A stretch of DNA of 64,000 nucleotides from Methylobacillus rhizosphaerae (GTDB lineage: Bacteria > Pseudomonadota > Gammaproteobacteria > Burkholderiales > Methylophilaceae), in contig NZ_FZOA01000002.1 of the NCBI RefSeq assembly GCF_900187985.1, forward strand, positions 127,805 to 191,804, in the 5' to 3' direction. Position numbers and translations under genes: made by a program. Of the stretch, positions 1-10,391 are shown one piece after another. The notes below the pieces were generated by a model. The model had not been told where the DNA came from, made no database searches, and saw nothing but the letters and a program-made list of their open reading frames with translations. Within the stretch, counting starts at the first letter, position 1. The number at the start of each line of letters is the position of its first letter.

Positions 1-31
1 ATGGTATATTGGCACTCTTGAAGGAGAAAAC

Positions 32-382
32 ATGACGATCAGTATCAAGACCATCAGCGATCAGTTCAGCAGCTGTCCGCAATTGACTGTAGAGCAAGTG
101 CCCGAGGCAGCGGCTGCCGGGTTCAGGACTATCATCAATAACCGGCCTGACGGTGAAGGCGGCGCTGAGCAGCCGTCCAGTGAGACGCTGCGCCAGGCGG
201 CCGAAGCCAATGGCCTGCAATATGTGCATATTCCTGTGGTTCCCGGTCAGCTGACCCAGGCACAGGTCGATGAGCTGGCAGCTCTGCTGCCTGGGCTACC
301 GACACCTATCCTGGGATTCTGCAAGGGAGGCATGCGTGCCACCAATATCTACCAGCATGCATTGGCAAAAATCGAGCAGTAA
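32..382 (+). CDS. DUF442/TIGR01244-type phosphatase-like protein
   Basis: A 116-residue protein of the DUF442 (beta-lactamase-hydrolase-like, TIGR01244) family, which has a tyrosine-phosphatase-like fold and has been tied to sulfide oxidation or persulfide handling in some bacteria. The family's NNRPDGE loop is at residues 36-42 and the catalytic loop FCKGGMRA is at 96-103, with Cys97 and Arg102 as the likely nucleophile and anion-binding pair. A strong Shine-Dalgarno (AAGGAG, 21-26) supports the start. It stands alone, converges on acs and shares a bidirectional terminator with it. Substrate cannot be deduced. Confidence 0.85.
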   Translation: MTISIKTISDQFSSCPQLTVEQVPEAAAAGFRTIINNRPDGEGGAEQPSSETLRQAAEANGLQYVHIPVVPGQLTQAQVDELAALLPGLPTPILGFCKGGMRATNIYQHALAKIEQ

Positions 383-402
383 TGGCTTGATGCAGAGAAA
401 AG

Positions 403-430
403 AAAACGGCACCCAGGGGTGCCGTTTTTA
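403..430. terminator. Bidirectional rho-independent terminator
   Basis: A 12-bp near-perfect hairpin with A-tract on the left and T-tract on the right (arms 403-414 and 417-428). It serves the phosphatase-like gene on + and acs on -. Confidence 0.9.
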
Positions 431-457
431 TGCTTCCGGATATCGGACAGCGGACGA

Positions 458-2422
458 CTAGCTGGCGGATTGCTTGAGCTGCTCAAGAATGGCAGGGTTA
501 TCCAGTGTGGAAATATCCGAAGTGATTTCCTCGCCTTTGGCCAGCGAGCGCAGCAAGCGCCGCATGATCTTGCCGGAGCGGGTCTTGGGCAGGTTCTCGC
601 CAAAACGGATTTCGTCAGGCTTGGCAATCGGGCCTATCTCCTTGCCCACCCAGTCACGCAACTGGGCTGCAATAGCCTTGGCGGATTCGCCTTCTGGGCG
701 CGCTCCCTTGAGGACGACATAGGCCACGATTGATTCGCCCTTGATGTCATGCGGCCTGCCGACAATGGCGGCTTCCGCCACCAGAGGGTTGGCAACCAGG
801 GCCGATTCGATTTCCATGGTACCCAGGCGGTGACCAGATACATTGAGCACATCATCAATCCGGCCCATGATCCAGAAATAGCCATCTGAATCACGATGCG
901 CAGAATCACCAGCCAGGTAGAGTCCCTTGAGCTCTTCCGGGAAGTAGGATTTCTTGAATCGTTCCGGGTTGTTCCAGATATTGCGGATCATGGACGGCCA
1001 GGGTTTCTTCACGACCAGCAGGCCGCCGCCTGTGCCTTCAATGGGGGTGCCGTTTTCCTCGACAATATCCATGATGATGCCAGGCAGTGGACGTGTGCAT
1101 GAGCCAGGCTTGAGGTCTATGGCGCCGGGCAGGGGGGCAATCATGTGCGCGCCGGTTTCAGTCTGCCACCAGGTATCGGCGATCGGACAACGCTCCTGTC
1201 CGACAACCGTGTGGTACCACATCCAGGCTTCCGGGTTGATGGGCTCACCTACGGTGCCCAGCAGGCGCAGGCTGGAAAGATCGTATTGCGTGGGCAAGTC
1301 GCCACCGAGCTTGATCAGGGAGCGGATCGCGGTAGGAGCTGTATAGAAAATGCTGACCTTGTGGCGCTCTATCATCTGCCAGAAGCGGCCAGCATCCGGA
1401 TAGGTCGGGATACCTTCAAATACAACCTGGGTGCTGCCGATCGCCAGCGGGCCGTAGGCCACATAGCTATGCCCGGTAATCCAGCCTACGTCTGCCGTAC
1501 ACCAGAAGATATCGCTATCCTGGTGGTCAAACACCCACTTCATGCTCATGATGGCGCCGAGCAGATAGCCGCCTGTCGAGTGCTGCACGCCTTTTGGGGT
1601 GCCGGTGGAGCCGGATGTGTAGAGAATGAAGAGCGGATGTTCCGCATCCACCCAGACTGGCTCACAGGTATCGCTTTCAGCCGCCTCGATTTCATGCCAC
1701 CAGAGGTCACGGTCTTTATTCCATGTGATATCGATGCCGGTGCGCTGGTAAACAATGACTTTTTCCACTGCTTCGCAGCCACCCTGGTTGAGCGCTTCAT
1801 CGACAGCGGTCTTGAGCGTGACAGCTTTGCCGCCACGCATGCCAGCGTCAGCGGTAATCACCAGCCTGGCACCTACATCGACGATACGTTCATGCAGGCT
1901 CTTGGCGGAGAAGCCGCCGAACACCACAGAATGAATGGCACCAATACGGGCACATGCCTGCATGGCCACAATGGCTTCAATCCCCATGGGCAGGTAGATA
2001 ATGACGCGGTCGCCCAGGCCGATACCCTGTGTTTTCAGGGCATTGGCAAAACGGCATACGCGTTGGTGCAGCTTCCGGTAGGTGATGTTGGTGACTGTGC
2101 GGTCATCCGCTTCAAAAATCAGCGCAATTTTCTCTGCATGGGTTGCCAGGTGTCGATCAAGACAGTTATAGGAAGCATTGAGCCTGCCATCGGCAAACCA
2201 GCGGTAGAATGGGGCGTTGGATTCGTCCAGTATTTCGGTGAAAGGAGTCTGCCAGTCGATTTCCTGCCGGGCGAGGTCGGCCCAGAAGCCGGCGTAATCC
2301 TGTTCAGCGGCATTGCATAAGGCTTCATAACCCTCAATCCCGGAAACGGTGGCAGCCTGGCGGAATGCATCACGCGGTGCAAAAATGCGTGTTTCCGTCA
2401 GCACGGACTCAATGGACGACAT
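458..2422 (-). CDS. acs: Acetyl-CoA synthetase (AMP-forming)
   Basis: A 654-residue acetate-CoA ligase, the usual length for Acs. It makes acetyl-CoA from acetate, ATP and CoA through acetyl-AMP in the cytoplasm. The ATP-binding loop [11 protein letters not shown] is at 268-278, the acyl-pocket motif DTWWQTETG at 416-424, the hinge region [13 protein letters not shown] at 520-532, and the lysine that is reversibly acetylated in this family lies in PKTRSGK (Lys618). An AGGAG-like site precedes the ATG. Divergent from glnE with a 65-bp spacer. In a methylotroph this is probably an acetate salvage enzyme rather than a growth enzyme (inference). Confidence 0.97.
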   Translation of the reverse strand: MSSIESVLTETRIFAPRDAFRQAATVSGIEGYEALCNAAEQDYAGFWADLARQEIDWQTPFTEILDESNAPFYRWFADGRLNASYNCLDRHLATHAEKIALIFEADDRTVTNITYRKLHQRVCRFANALKTQGIGLGDRVIIYLPMGIEAIVAMQACARIGAIHSVVFGGFSAKSLHERIVDVGARLVITADAGMRGGKAVTLKTAVDEALNQGGCEAVEKVIVYQRTGIDITWNKDRDLWWHEIEAAESDTCEPVWVDAEHPLFILYTSGSTGTPKGVQHSTGGYLLGAIMSMKWVFDHQDSDIFWCTADVGWITGHSYVAYGPLAIGSTQVVFEGIPTYPDAGRFWQMIERHKVSIFYTAPTAIRSLIKLGGDLPTQYDLSSLRLLGTVGEPINPEAWMWYHTVVGQERCPIADTWWQTETGAHMIAPLPGAIDLKPGSCTRPLPGIIMDIVEENGTPIEGTGGGLLVVKKPWPSMIRNIWNNPERFKKSYFPEELKGLYLAGDSAHRDSDGYFWIMGRIDDVLNVSGHRLGTMEIESALVANPLVAEAAIVGRPHDIKGESIVAYVVLKGARPEGESAKAIAAQLRDWVGKEIGPIAKPDEIRFGENLPKTRSGKIMRRLLRSLAKGEEITSDISTLDNPAILEQLKQSAS

Positions 2423-2487
2423 AATTACTCCTTCACAACTCTATAATTGAGGTTACGATTCAAGAAAATGGCTGCCAGGATGTGGGC

Positions 2488-5268
2488 ATGCCATTACTTT
2501 CAGAAACAAATAATAACATTTCATTTACAAGTTTAACGATGCGCACACTATCACAGATTTTGCAGCCGGATATAGACCTGTCCCGAGAAGAACAATATTT
2601 ATTGCACGCTGTTCAATGCAGCCCATTCATTGCCAGGCTGGTGAATAGTGATGCGGTATTACTGCCGGAACTGGTGGAGAACCTGTATCAACCATGGACA
2701 GCGTCCGAGATGCAGGAGTGGCTGTGCCAGCAGGATGTGACGGATGATGCCAGTCTCAAGCGGGCGTTACGTCAGTTGCGCCAGCGCGCTATGCTGCGCT
2801 TGATCGTGCGGGACTTGAATGGGCTAGGTAACCTCGGTGAAGTCATGCAGGTGACGAGTGCGCTGGCAGAAGTAACCCTACAGCATGCCTTGTCATACCT
2901 GACGCCCTGGGTAGAAGCGCAATATGGCATCCCCATGGGGGAGGAAAGCAATGAGCGCCAGCAGCTCATTGTGGTCGGCATGGGCAAGCTGGGCGGGTAT
3001 GAGCTGAATGTTTCGTCTGATATTGACCTGATTTTTGCGTTTGCCGAAGATGGAGAAACCGTCGGCGCGAAATCCGTCAGCAATATGGAGTTCTTCACGC
3101 GTCTTGCCAAGCGCCTGATTGCGGCCATTGATGAGATTACCGAGGATGGTTTTGTCTTCCGTGTCGATATGCGCTTGCGGCCCTATGGCTCAGAAGGGCC
3201 GCTGGCCTGCAGTTTTGCCATGCTGGAGGAGTATTACCAGAATCAGGGGCGCGAATGGGAGCGTTATGCCTGGATCAAGGGACGAGTGGTGGCTGGGCCT
3301 GACCAGGGGCTGAGCCAGCTATTGCGGCCATTCGTGTTCCGCAAGTACCTGGATTTTGGCGCTTTTGCCTCCATGCGTGATCTCAAGCTGCAGATACAGC
3401 GGGATGTCAACCGCCGTGATATGCATGACAACATCAAGCTGGGGCGTGGCGGCATCCGCGAGGTTGAATTCATTGCCCAGGTGTTCCAGCTGATCCGTGG
3501 CGGGCGTGATGCCAGCCTGCAGATCAGGCCTACGCTTGCAGTGCTGGACTTGCTTGAGGAGAAAGGCCTGTTGACCGGAAAGATTGTGCATGAGCTGAAA
3601 GAAGCTTATGTATTCCTGCGCAATCTGGAACATCGTCTGCAATATCTTGAGGATACGCAGACCCAGGACTTGCCGGCCAATGAAGAGAGCCGCAGCCGGA
3701 TTGCGCTGGGGATGGGTTTTGCGCACTGGGATGTATTCCTGACCGCGCTGGAGCAGCACCGGACCCTGGTGCAGCACCATTTTGAGGAGGTATTCAGCGA
3801 CCCAGCGGAAGAACGCACACAAGAAGATGTGCAGCAGCAGGAGGTTGCGCTGTGGAAGCGGGCGATTGAAGGGGAAGAGGCAGTCAATGCAATGGCGCAA
3901 CTGGGCTATGCCGAACCGGCAGAAACCTTGCGCAAGCTGTTGAGCCTGCACGATAGTCCACGCTACAAACAATTGCCGGAAATCAGCCGGCAGCGTTTTG
4001 ATACCCTGATGCCGCTGGCCATTGCCGGGGCGGCACATGAACCGGAGCCGGACACGGTGGTGACCCGAGTCGCTGACCTGCTGGACAGCATATGCAGGCG
4101 CGCGAGTTACCTGGCCCTGTTGGCCGAATACCCGTCGGCGCTTACCCTGGTCATGCGTATCGTCGGGGCCAGTCCCTGGCTTGCGCAATACCTGACCCAG
4201 CATCCCATCCTGCTGGATGAATTGCTGGATACCCGTAATCTTTATGCTGCACCTGATTTTTCTGCCATGCATGCTGATATTGGGCGCCGGGTCGCGGCCC
4301 AGGCTGGGGATGTTGAAAGGCAAATGGATGAAATGCGGCAGTTCAAGCATGCAGCCGTATTTCGCTTTGCGGCTACGGATGTGGCGGGAGAACTGGCACT
4401 GGAAACCCTGTCGGATTATCTCAGCGCATTGGCGGACATGATTCTGGAAGTCACGCTCAAGGCCATTTGGCCCAATCTGCGCCAGCATCATCGTGAGGAA
4501 CCGCAGTTCGCCATCATCGGTTACGGAAAACTTGGCGGCAAGGAGTTGGGATATGCTTCAGATCTCGATATCATCTTTCTATATGATGACGAAGCGCCGG
4601 AGGCGGGAGAGGTGTACGCCAAGTTCGGCCAGCGTATCAATACCTGGCTGAGCAGCATGACATCAGCAGGGATTCTGTATGAAACGGATATGCAGCTGCG
4701 GCCTGATGGCGCCAGTGGTTTGCTGGTCAGCTCCGTGCAGGCATTCAGGACGTATCAGCAGGAAAAGGCCTGGGTGTGGGAACACCAGGCATTGACTAGG
4801 GCACGTTTCTGTGCCGGGAATCAGGCCATTGGCGCTGCTTTTGAGCGTATCCGCGAAGAAGTGTTGTGCCAATCCAGGGATAAGCAGGCGCTCAAGGCAG
4901 AAGTGGCTGCGATGCGGCAGAAAATGCAGCAGGCACATCCCAACCATGGAGAGTTGTTTGACCTCAAGCATGATAGCGGCGGTATCGTCGACGTGGAGTT
5001 CATCGTGCAGTATCTGGTTCTGGCGCATGCGCACCAATATCCGCAATTGACGCGCAACCTTGGCAATATTGCGCTATTGGATATCCTAGGGGGGCTTGGC
5101 CTGGTAGATGCCACCCTGGCAAACCGGGTGGCGCAGGTTTATCGCGATTACCGACGGCGCCAGCATGCCCTGCGCTTGCAAGGAGATAGCAAAGCGCGTG
5201 TTCCCTTGTCCCGGGTCGAGAGCGAGGTATCCGCAGTACGCGCCTTGTGGCAGCAGGTATTTGCCTAA
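2488..5268 (+). CDS. glnE: Bifunctional glutamine synthetase adenylyltransferase/deadenylase
   Basis: About 926 residues, close to the 946 of the E. coli enzyme. GlnE adds and removes AMP on glutamine synthetase in response to PII and glutamine. Both nucleotidyltransferase halves are intact: GMGKLGGYELNVSSDIDLIF near residue 164 (deadenylase half) and GYGKLGGKELGYASDLDIIF near 678 (adenylyltransferase half), each with the paired metal-binding aspartates. I prefer ATG 2488 because AGGA lies 7 nt upstream; GTG 2482 is in frame, and ATG 2539 is a possible shorter start. A TATAAT hexamer at 2442-2447 may be its -10 box, though no good -35 is visible. Confidence 0.96.
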   Translation: MPLLSETNNNISFTSLTMRTLSQILQPDIDLSREEQYLLHAVQCSPFIARLVNSDAVLLPELVENLYQPWTASEMQEWLCQQDVTDDASLKRALRQLRQRAMLRLIVRDLNGLGNLGEVMQVTSALAEVTLQHALSYLTPWVEAQYGIPMGEESNERQQLIVVGMGKLGGYELNVSSDIDLIFAFAEDGETVGAKSVSNMEFFTRLAKRLIAAIDEITEDGFVFRVDMRLRPYGSEGPLACSFAMLEEYYQNQGREWERYAWIKGRVVAGPDQGLSQLLRPFVFRKYLDFGAFASMRDLKLQIQRDVNRRDMHDNIKLGRGGIREVEFIAQVFQLIRGGRDASLQIRPTLAVLDLLEEKGLLTGKIVHELKEAYVFLRNLEHRLQYLEDTQTQDLPANEESRSRIALGMGFAHWDVFLTALEQHRTLVQHHFEEVFSDPAEERTQEDVQQQEVALWKRAIEGEEAVNAMAQLGYAEPAETLRKLLSLHDSPRYKQLPEISRQRFDTLMPLAIAGAAHEPEPDTVVTRVADLLDSICRRASYLALLAEYPSALTLVMRIVGASPWLAQYLTQHPILLDELLDTRNLYAAPDFSAMHADIGRRVAAQAGDVERQMDEMRQFKHAAVFRFAATDVAGELALETLSDYLSALADMILEVTLKAIWPNLRQHHREEPQFAIIGYGKLGGKELGYASDLDIIFLYDDEAPEAGEVYAKFGQRINTWLSSMTSAGILYETDMQLRPDGASGLLVSSVQAFRTYQQEKAWVWEHQALTRARFCAGNQAIGAAFERIREEVLCQSRDKQALKAEVAAMRQKMQQAHPNHGELFDLKHDSGGIVDVEFIVQYLVLAHAHQYPQLTRNLGNIALLDILGGLGLVDATLANRVAQVYRDYRRRQHALRLQGDSKARVPLSRVESEVSAVRALWQQVFA

Positions 5269-5337
5269 CGTATAGCGCGCGTGGATATGTGTCGGAGTGT
5301 CAGCCGGTGATATGGGTTTGGTCGAAGCATGACCGGA

Positions 5338-5889
5338 TCAGCAGGCAGGATTCTTGTCGATTACAGACTGCAGGCTTTTCCCCATCTTGTTAGTGGCAAA
5401 TAGCGCGTGGTATTCGATATCGTAAATCATCCACTCGCCGTTTTCTTTGCGCAGAATGACTTCATCATCCCATTGCTGGATCTTGCCGTCTTTTTCCAGG
5501 GTGAAATGCACGGTCGACTGGCGCCCATATTGATTGGTAATGCTGGGATCAATCGTGAAGCTGGTGAAGCCGTCATTATTGGATGTGAACAGATCGCCAC
5601 TGGACCAGGGTGTGGGTTTTTCGCGGGAGCGGCAGCGATGTTGCTCTCGCAGTGAAATGTAGAAAATACGATGCAGTTTCGGGATGAAATGGTGTGAGAT
5701 GGCATCAAGTTGCTGCATGTTGGGCAAGCCCACCACTTCGCTGGTCTTTTTCAGTGCAGCATAGTCTTCAAAGAAATGCACTGCAGCCTCCCTGGCTTGA
5801 TCCTTCTCAGGTTTTGCAGCCTGCGTTGGGGATACTACCAACAGGCTGAGACAGAGGGCGATGGGGAAAAAGGGCTTGGCCATGTGCAT
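5338..5889 (-). CDS. Exported hypothetical protein (DUF3828-like)
   Basis: A 183-residue protein with a clear signal peptide (cleavage probably after TQA-A near residue 24), so it is likely periplasmic. The mature part has the pattern of NTF2-like DUF3828 proteins: an N-terminal helix (AVHFFEDYAAL) and a C-terminal strand region ending in a phrase like GEWMIYDIEY, plus a closing KNPAC. No catalytic motif is evident. ATG 5883 is an alternative start and fits a GGA box better. Its neighbour upstream on the same strand is the sugar dehydrogenase, 118 bp away. Function unknown. Confidence 0.75.
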   Translation of the reverse strand: MHMAKPFFPIALCLSLLVVSPTQAAKPEKDQAREAAVHFFEDYAALKKTSEVVGLPNMQQLDAISHHFIPKLHRIFYISLREQHRCRSREKPTPWSSGDLFTSNNDGFTSFTIDPSITNQYGRQSTVHFTLEKDGKIQQWDDEVILRKENGEWMIYDIEYHALFATNKMGKSLQSVIDKNPAC

Positions 5890-5902
5890 GATTCCAGGTT
5901 AG

Positions 5903-5927
5903 ATGCGGCAACTGAGGGATGCCGCAT
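5903..5927. repeat. Intergenic hairpin
   Basis: Perfect 8-bp inverted repeat ATGCGGCA/TGCCGCAT with a 9-nt loop in the spacer between the sugar dehydrogenase and the exported protein gene. No T-tract, so a weak terminator or mRNA-end structure at most. Confidence 0.5.
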
Positions 5928-6007
5928 TAGAGCATGCTGGAAAAAGCATGGGCAAGCCCTTTACCGGGCTGTTTGCCAGATCGGGAAGAATTCCGTATCT
6001 GTGTTCA

Positions 6008-7321
6008 TTAATTTGCTGACGCTGCGGTGACACGCCAGATAGTGTTGCCTACATCATCGGCGACCATCAATGCCCCTTTCTGGTCAACCAGCACGCCGAC
6101 CGGACGTCCCTGGGCTTTACCCTGTTTGTTGAGAAAGCCTGTCAGCACATCCAGCGGTGCTCCGGATGGCTTGCCGTCCGCAAACGGTACGAACAACACC
6201 TTGTAGCCACTGCTCGGGTTGCGATTCCATGAGCCATGCTGCCCGATGAACATGCCATTGGCAAATTGCGCTGGCAGGGTATTGCCCCTGGCTGCCGCAA
6301 GACCAAGGGATGCTGTGTGTGGCCCGACAGCATAATCCGGCGCGATTGCCTTGGCGACCAGGTCCGGCTGTTCTGGTTGCACACGGACATCGACATGGTT
6401 GCCATAATAACTATAGGGCCAACCGTAAAAACCGCCATCCTGCACTGATGTAATGTAGTCGGGAACCAGGTCGCTGCCGATTTCATCACGCTCGTTGACT
6501 GCGGTCCATAATGCGCCGCTGTCAGGCTCCCAGGCCAGCCCATTGGGGTTACGCAGGCCAGAGGCAAAAATGCGGTGTGCGCCGGTCTGGGAGTCCACTT
6601 CCCAAATGGCAGCACGGCCTTCTTCTATCTGCATGCCATTTTCGCCAATATTACTGTTGGAGCCGACAGTGACGTATAGTTTGTGCCCATCCTTGCTGGC
6701 AATCAGGTTTTTTGTCCAGTGGTGGTTCAGTGGCAGGCCTGGCAAGTCGATGAACTTGATCGGTGCCGCAGTGATGCTGGTGTCGCCCTCGTGATAAGGA
6801 AAGGTAACAATGCTGTCGGCGTTGGCAACAAAGAATGTGCTGCCTATGAGTGCCATGCCGAAAGGTGAATGCAAGTCCTTGAGAAACACAGAGCGTTGAT
6901 CGGCAATGCCGTCACCATCGGTATCCCGCAGCAGGGTGATGCGGTTTGCGCTGGGCGTGCCGGCGCCGGCGCGCTTCATGTACTTCTCTGCAATCCAGCT
7001 ACGCAAGGTGGATTTGCCCGCCTCTTTTGGTGGACTATTGGTCTCGGCAACGAGAATATCGCCATTAGGCAATTGATATAGCCAGCGCGGGTGATCCAGG
7101 TCCCTGGCAAATGCATTGACTTGAGTGCCTGCAGCTGGCTGGGGTGTGGCATCATCGGACCAGCCGATGGCCTTGGCAATATTCACGGTGGGAATCATGC
7201 TGCTGCGTGGTTCCGGTAACTCCGGCTTTGGCCCCATGCCAGCAGCGATTGGTAGTTTTGCCACATCACCACAGGCGGTAAGGGTAAGCGAAATCAGGGC
7301 TGGTAGCAGGATTTTATACAT
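6008..7321 (-). CDS. PQQ-type soluble sugar (sorbosone-like) dehydrogenase, lipoprotein
   Basis: A 437-residue beta-propeller protein of the L-sorbosone/soluble glucose dehydrogenase family (YliI-like), expected to oxidise an aldose or ketose aldehyde using PQQ. It starts with a lipoprotein signal (lipobox LTAC, Cys17), so it is probably anchored to the outer membrane facing the periplasm. Family hallmarks are [29 protein letters not shown] and [11 protein letters not shown] in the second half, and [11 protein letters not shown] near the C-terminus. The host encodes pqqABCDE in this same window, so cofactor supply is plausible. The true substrate and cofactor cannot be read from sequence. Confidence 0.88.
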   Translation of the reverse strand: MYKILLPALISLTLTACGDVAKLPIAAGMGPKPELPEPRSSMIPTVNIAKAIGWSDDATPQPAAGTQVNAFARDLDHPRWLYQLPNGDILVAETNSPPKEAGKSTLRSWIAEKYMKRAGAGTPSANRITLLRDTDGDGIADQRSVFLKDLHSPFGMALIGSTFFVANADSIVTFPYHEGDTSITAAPIKFIDLPGLPLNHHWTKNLIASKDGHKLYVTVGSNSNIGENGMQIEEGRAAIWEVDSQTGAHRIFASGLRNPNGLAWEPDSGALWTAVNERDEIGSDLVPDYITSVQDGGFYGWPYSYYGNHVDVRVQPEQPDLVAKAIAPDYAVGPHTASLGLAAARGNTLPAQFANGMFIGQHGSWNRNPSSGYKVLFVPFADGKPSGAPLDVLTGFLNKQGKAQGRPVGVLVDQKGALMVADDVGNTIWRVTAASAN

Positions 7322-7429
7322 GGTGATCCTTTATGGTATTCGTGGGAGCAGGTCTGACCATACTCTATAATGACAGGCTTTATTTATCCCGCAGTCTACT
7401 GACGCATCATATGCAAGGAAAGTTCTGAT

Positions 7430-8569
7430 TTGAACACAATATCAGCATCACCCCCTGATTCCATGGTTGTCTGGCAAGAAGATGCACAAGAGCATCGTGC
7501 CTTGTGGCGCTCAGGTAATCACAGTAAGGCACCGGTACGTGTGCAGGTGGTGGACGATACTATCAGGGCTGATCAGGCCTATCGTCTTGCATGTGAAGGG
7601 ACTGCCTTGCTGTGGCGTGGCGATTTCCAGAATGCGCGTCAATTGTTACAGGCCATGACGCGCCGCATGGAGCGCAAGCCGGCAAAGACCTCAACACAAG
7701 CTGCCGAGGCATTTCACCTGCACAGACAGGCGCAGGCGCAGCGCGCGCGCGTGCTTGGCATGCTGCTGGTAGAGCTGGAAGCAGATTACAGCATTGCCTT
7801 GCGGCGTGCGCCTGACGCACGTGAGGCATGCCAGCAGGTGTATGGTGATGCCGGGCAATCCTCTCTGATCTCCTTGCGCGAGTTGCAGGGCCTGATTGGC
7901 GCCTGCGAGTGGCGCAAGAAAGGTGTGGAAGTCCCCGCGCTCAATGCGCGCATTCACCCGTACTACGGTGTTTTTTCCCCGGTGCGTGGAGAATACGTAG
8001 ATCTGGTAGCCCAGGCTCCCTTGCCGGATGACACACTTGCGTTCGACATAGGTACTGGCAGTGGTGTGCTGGCGGCAGTGCTTGCCCGACGTGGGGTGAA
8101 GAAAGTGCTGGCAACAGACCAGGATGACAGGGCGCTGGCCTGCGCGCGGGAGAATATGCAGCGGCTTGGCCTGGCACAGCAGGTTGAGTTGCTTGCGTGC
8201 AATTTGTTCCCGGAAGGCCGAGCGCCGTTGATCGTGTGTAATCCGCCCTGGATACCTGCCAGGCCCAATGCGGCGATTGAATATGCCATTTATGATCCGG
8301 ATAGCGCCATGCTCAAGGGCTTTCTGAATGGTGTGGTAGCACATCTGGCACCTGGCGGCGAAGCCTGGCTCATCCTGTCGGATATTGCCGAACATCTTGG
8401 CCTGCGCTCACGCCAGCAGCTGTTGGACATGATCGCCAATGCAGGACTCAATGTGCGGGACAGGCTGGATATTAAACCGCGCCATTCCCGGGCGCATGAT
8501 GCTTCAGACCCCTTGCACCAGGCCAGGTATGCCGAAGTAACTTCGCTGTGGCGGCTGATTGCTGCCTAG
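7430..8569 (+). CDS. PrmC/HemK-like class I SAM methyltransferase
   Basis: A 379-residue protein with a C-terminal Rossmann methyltransferase domain: AdoMet motif I DIGTGSGVLAAVL near residue 205, acidic motif II ATDQDD, and the N-methyltransferase signature CNPPW near 268, which places it with enzymes methylating planar nitrogens such as glutamine side chains or nucleic acids. NPPW rather than the NPPY of PrmC suggests a different target. The 180-residue N-terminal half is uncharacterised and basic in its middle. The start is TTG, chosen because GGAAAG lies at good distance; ATG 7463 is the alternative. Ends in a hairpin shared with the convergent phosphate transporter gene. Confidence 0.82.
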   Translation: MNTISASPPDSMVVWQEDAQEHRALWRSGNHSKAPVRVQVVDDTIRADQAYRLACEGTALLWRGDFQNARQLLQAMTRRMERKPAKTSTQAAEAFHLHRQAQAQRARVLGMLLVELEADYSIALRRAPDAREACQQVYGDAGQSSLISLRELQGLIGACEWRKKGVEVPALNARIHPYYGVFSPVRGEYVDLVAQAPLPDDTLAFDIGTGSGVLAAVLARRGVKKVLATDQDDRALACARENMQRLGLAQQVELLACNLFPEGRAPLIVCNPPWIPARPNAAIEYAIYDPDSAMLKGFLNGVVAHLAPGGEAWLILSDIAEHLGLRSRQQLLDMIANAGLNVRDRLDIKPRHSRAHDASDPLHQARYAEVTSLWRLIAA

Positions 8570-8586
8570 TCAGTAGGCAGCAATCA
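8556..8586. terminator. Hairpin covering both stop codons of convergent genes
   Basis: Perfect 13-bp inverted repeat (8556-8568 with 8574-8586, 5-nt loop). The TAG of the methyltransferase gene and the stop of the transporter gene both fall inside it. No T-tract follows on either side. Confidence 0.6.
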
Positions 8587-10221
8587 TTCAACCTGTGTTT
8601 CTGTTTCAGGGTCCGTTTCGTCAACCCTGTCTGGCGCTGTTGCTTTTGCCTGCTTGGCCTGTTTGTCGAAACTGGCCTGTAACTTGATAAATGCCAGTAA
8701 AGCCTTGGTCATCTGCTGGTTGAAGCGGCGGGTTTCCGCTAGCCTGAGCAGATCGTCTCCGCCGGATTCCTGCCCTTTGCGTTCATATAGCACATCCTGA
8801 ACAATCAGTTGTTTTTTCTTCTGGCGGTCATGGACGAATTGGCGGTAAGCGTTGCGCAATGCTACCGGATCAGGCGGTAAGGGTGCATCGCTCAAGGCCT
8901 GCCAGTAGGGAATCTCCAGCTCAAAAGCCGTTGGATCCTGGTTAATGTGGCGTGCAAGGCCAGGGAGCTGTTGCAATGCCATGGAAAGGCGCAATTGGTT
9001 TTGCGCCAGCTGATTGAGCAATCCGGCCTCTTTTGCCGACATACCTTGTTGCGCCAGCTTGGCGATATAGAGGTGCAGGTTCTGCAGTATCTGCTTGTTG
9101 TCTTCCAGCAGTTGTCCATCCAGTTTCCGTTGCTGCGCCATCATGAGCGCCTGGCGTGCAATCAGCTGTCCGGCCCGCATGCCTTCCATGCTCATGGTCT
9201 TGAGTGCCAGGCTGGGTATGGCCAGGCTCGATTGATCCAGCACGAATGGTGCCTGGTACGAAGGTGATTTGAACCTGGTTTCCAGCCAGCGTATCAATGG
9301 AGGAGTCAATGGGTACATCAGCACCACTCCCAATGCATTGAATGCGGTGTGGAACAGGGCCAGGATAAACTGCGGCTGGGTGTCGTGGAACACAAACAGG
9401 GCAATGCCCTGGATTCCCCAGAGCAGGGGTTTGAGCATCAGCATGGCCACGATGGCGGTCAGGACGTTGAATAGCACATGCAGGCTGGCAACCCGTTTGG
9501 CAGTTGCTGTGGCAGACAGGGTAGCCAGCAGGGCCGTCGAGGTGGTACCAACGTTGGAGCCGATAACGACTGCCGCCCCGATTTCCAGCGGTACTGAGCC
9601 CGTGGAAACGGCGGTCACGACCAGGGCGACGACTGCCAGGGAGGACTGCATGACGACAGTAAGCGCAATGCCTGCCAGTAAGGAAAGTAGCATGCCCGAT
9701 ACGCCCAGGCTGGTGAGGTAGGCAAAATCCACATTGATGAATACGGCATCAAAACTGGTTTTCAGGTAGCTGAGCCCGAGAAACAGCAGGGCAACCCCAG
9801 TCAAGGCCTCCCCAATGCCTTTGCTGCGAGATTGCTTGCTGAGCATCTTGAGTATCACGGCCATTCCCAGAATCGGTAGTGCCAGGCCGTCCATCTTGAA
9901 GCTGCCACCCACCACGGCTACCAGCCACGCACTTAATGAGCTGCCGAGGTTGCTGCCATAAATCACGAAGGCGGCGGATGATAGCGACAGAATATTGGCA
10001 TTGGCGAAGCCGACAATAGTCACAGTGATGGCCGCGGATGATTGCACCGCCAGCGTGCTGATGCTGCCAATGAAAATACCTTGCAGCGGCGTGCCGGCCC
10101 AGCGTTGTAGCAATTGCATAAAACTGGGGCCAGCTGCGGTTTTCAGGCCGCGTGTCATCCAGTCTATACCAAGCAGCATGAGACCGACGGCACCCAGCCC
10201 CATGAAAAGATTTGACCACAT
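8584..10221 (-). CDS. Na/Pi cotransporter family protein (NptA/YjbB-like)
   Basis: A 545-residue inner-membrane protein. The first 310 residues contain two inverted NptA repeats with the QSSAAIT motif near residue 61 and its partner QSSLAVV near 192, which form the substrate path in SLC34-like Na+/phosphate carriers. The remaining part is a soluble helical PhoU-like domain, rich in charged residues. In E. coli the relative YjbB exports phosphate; direction of transport here is unknown. Single gene, convergent with the methyltransferase gene, with a 170-bp upstream region that contains the terminator of the next gene. Confidence 0.9.
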   Translation of the reverse strand: MWSNLFMGLGAVGLMLLGIDWMTRGLKTAAGPSFMQLLQRWAGTPLQGIFIGSISTLAVQSSAAITVTIVGFANANILSLSSAAFVIYGSNLGSSLSAWLVAVVGGSFKMDGLALPILGMAVILKMLSKQSRSKGIGEALTGVALLFLGLSYLKTSFDAVFINVDFAYLTSLGVSGMLLSLLAGIALTVVMQSSLAVVALVVTAVSTGSVPLEIGAAVVIGSNVGTTSTALLATLSATATAKRVASLHVLFNVLTAIVAMLMLKPLLWGIQGIALFVFHDTQPQFILALFHTAFNALGVVLMYPLTPPLIRWLETRFKSPSYQAPFVLDQSSLAIPSLALKTMSMEGMRAGQLIARQALMMAQQRKLDGQLLEDNKQILQNLHLYIAKLAQQGMSAKEAGLLNQLAQNQLRLSMALQQLPGLARHINQDPTAFELEIPYWQALSDAPLPPDPVALRNAYRQFVHDRQKKKQLIVQDVLYERKGQESGGDDLLRLAETRRFNQQMTKALLAFIKLQASFDKQAKQAKATAPDRVDETDPETETQVE

Positions 10222-10325
10222 TGAAAAGTGATTGTGCTGATGAAAATTCTAGTTTAGCTGAAAGTTAAGTTGCAAGCAGACAGGATTTCTGGAGCCTTAT
10301 CAAGTTCTGTCCGGAAATGTATGTC

Positions 10326-10361
10326 AAAAAAAAGAGAGTATCCCTTGATACTCTCTTTTTT
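10326..10361. terminator. Bidirectional rho-independent terminator
   Basis: Stem GAGAGTATC/GATACTCTC (10334-10342 and 10347-10355) flanked by an A-tract on the left and a T-tract on the right. Ends the CsgG-like gene on the minus strand. Confidence 0.9.
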
Positions 10362-10391
10362 ACAGCTACCTAATAAGCAGGTAGTTTAAGG

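Noticed and set aside
1145-2320. 391-codon plus-strand frame opposite acs
   Set aside because: Antisense of a gene with full motif support; no ribosome site and no recognisable domain.
3319-4491. 390-codon minus-strand frame inside glnE
   Set aside because: Falls wholly within the glnE coding region, has low-complexity composition and no family signature.
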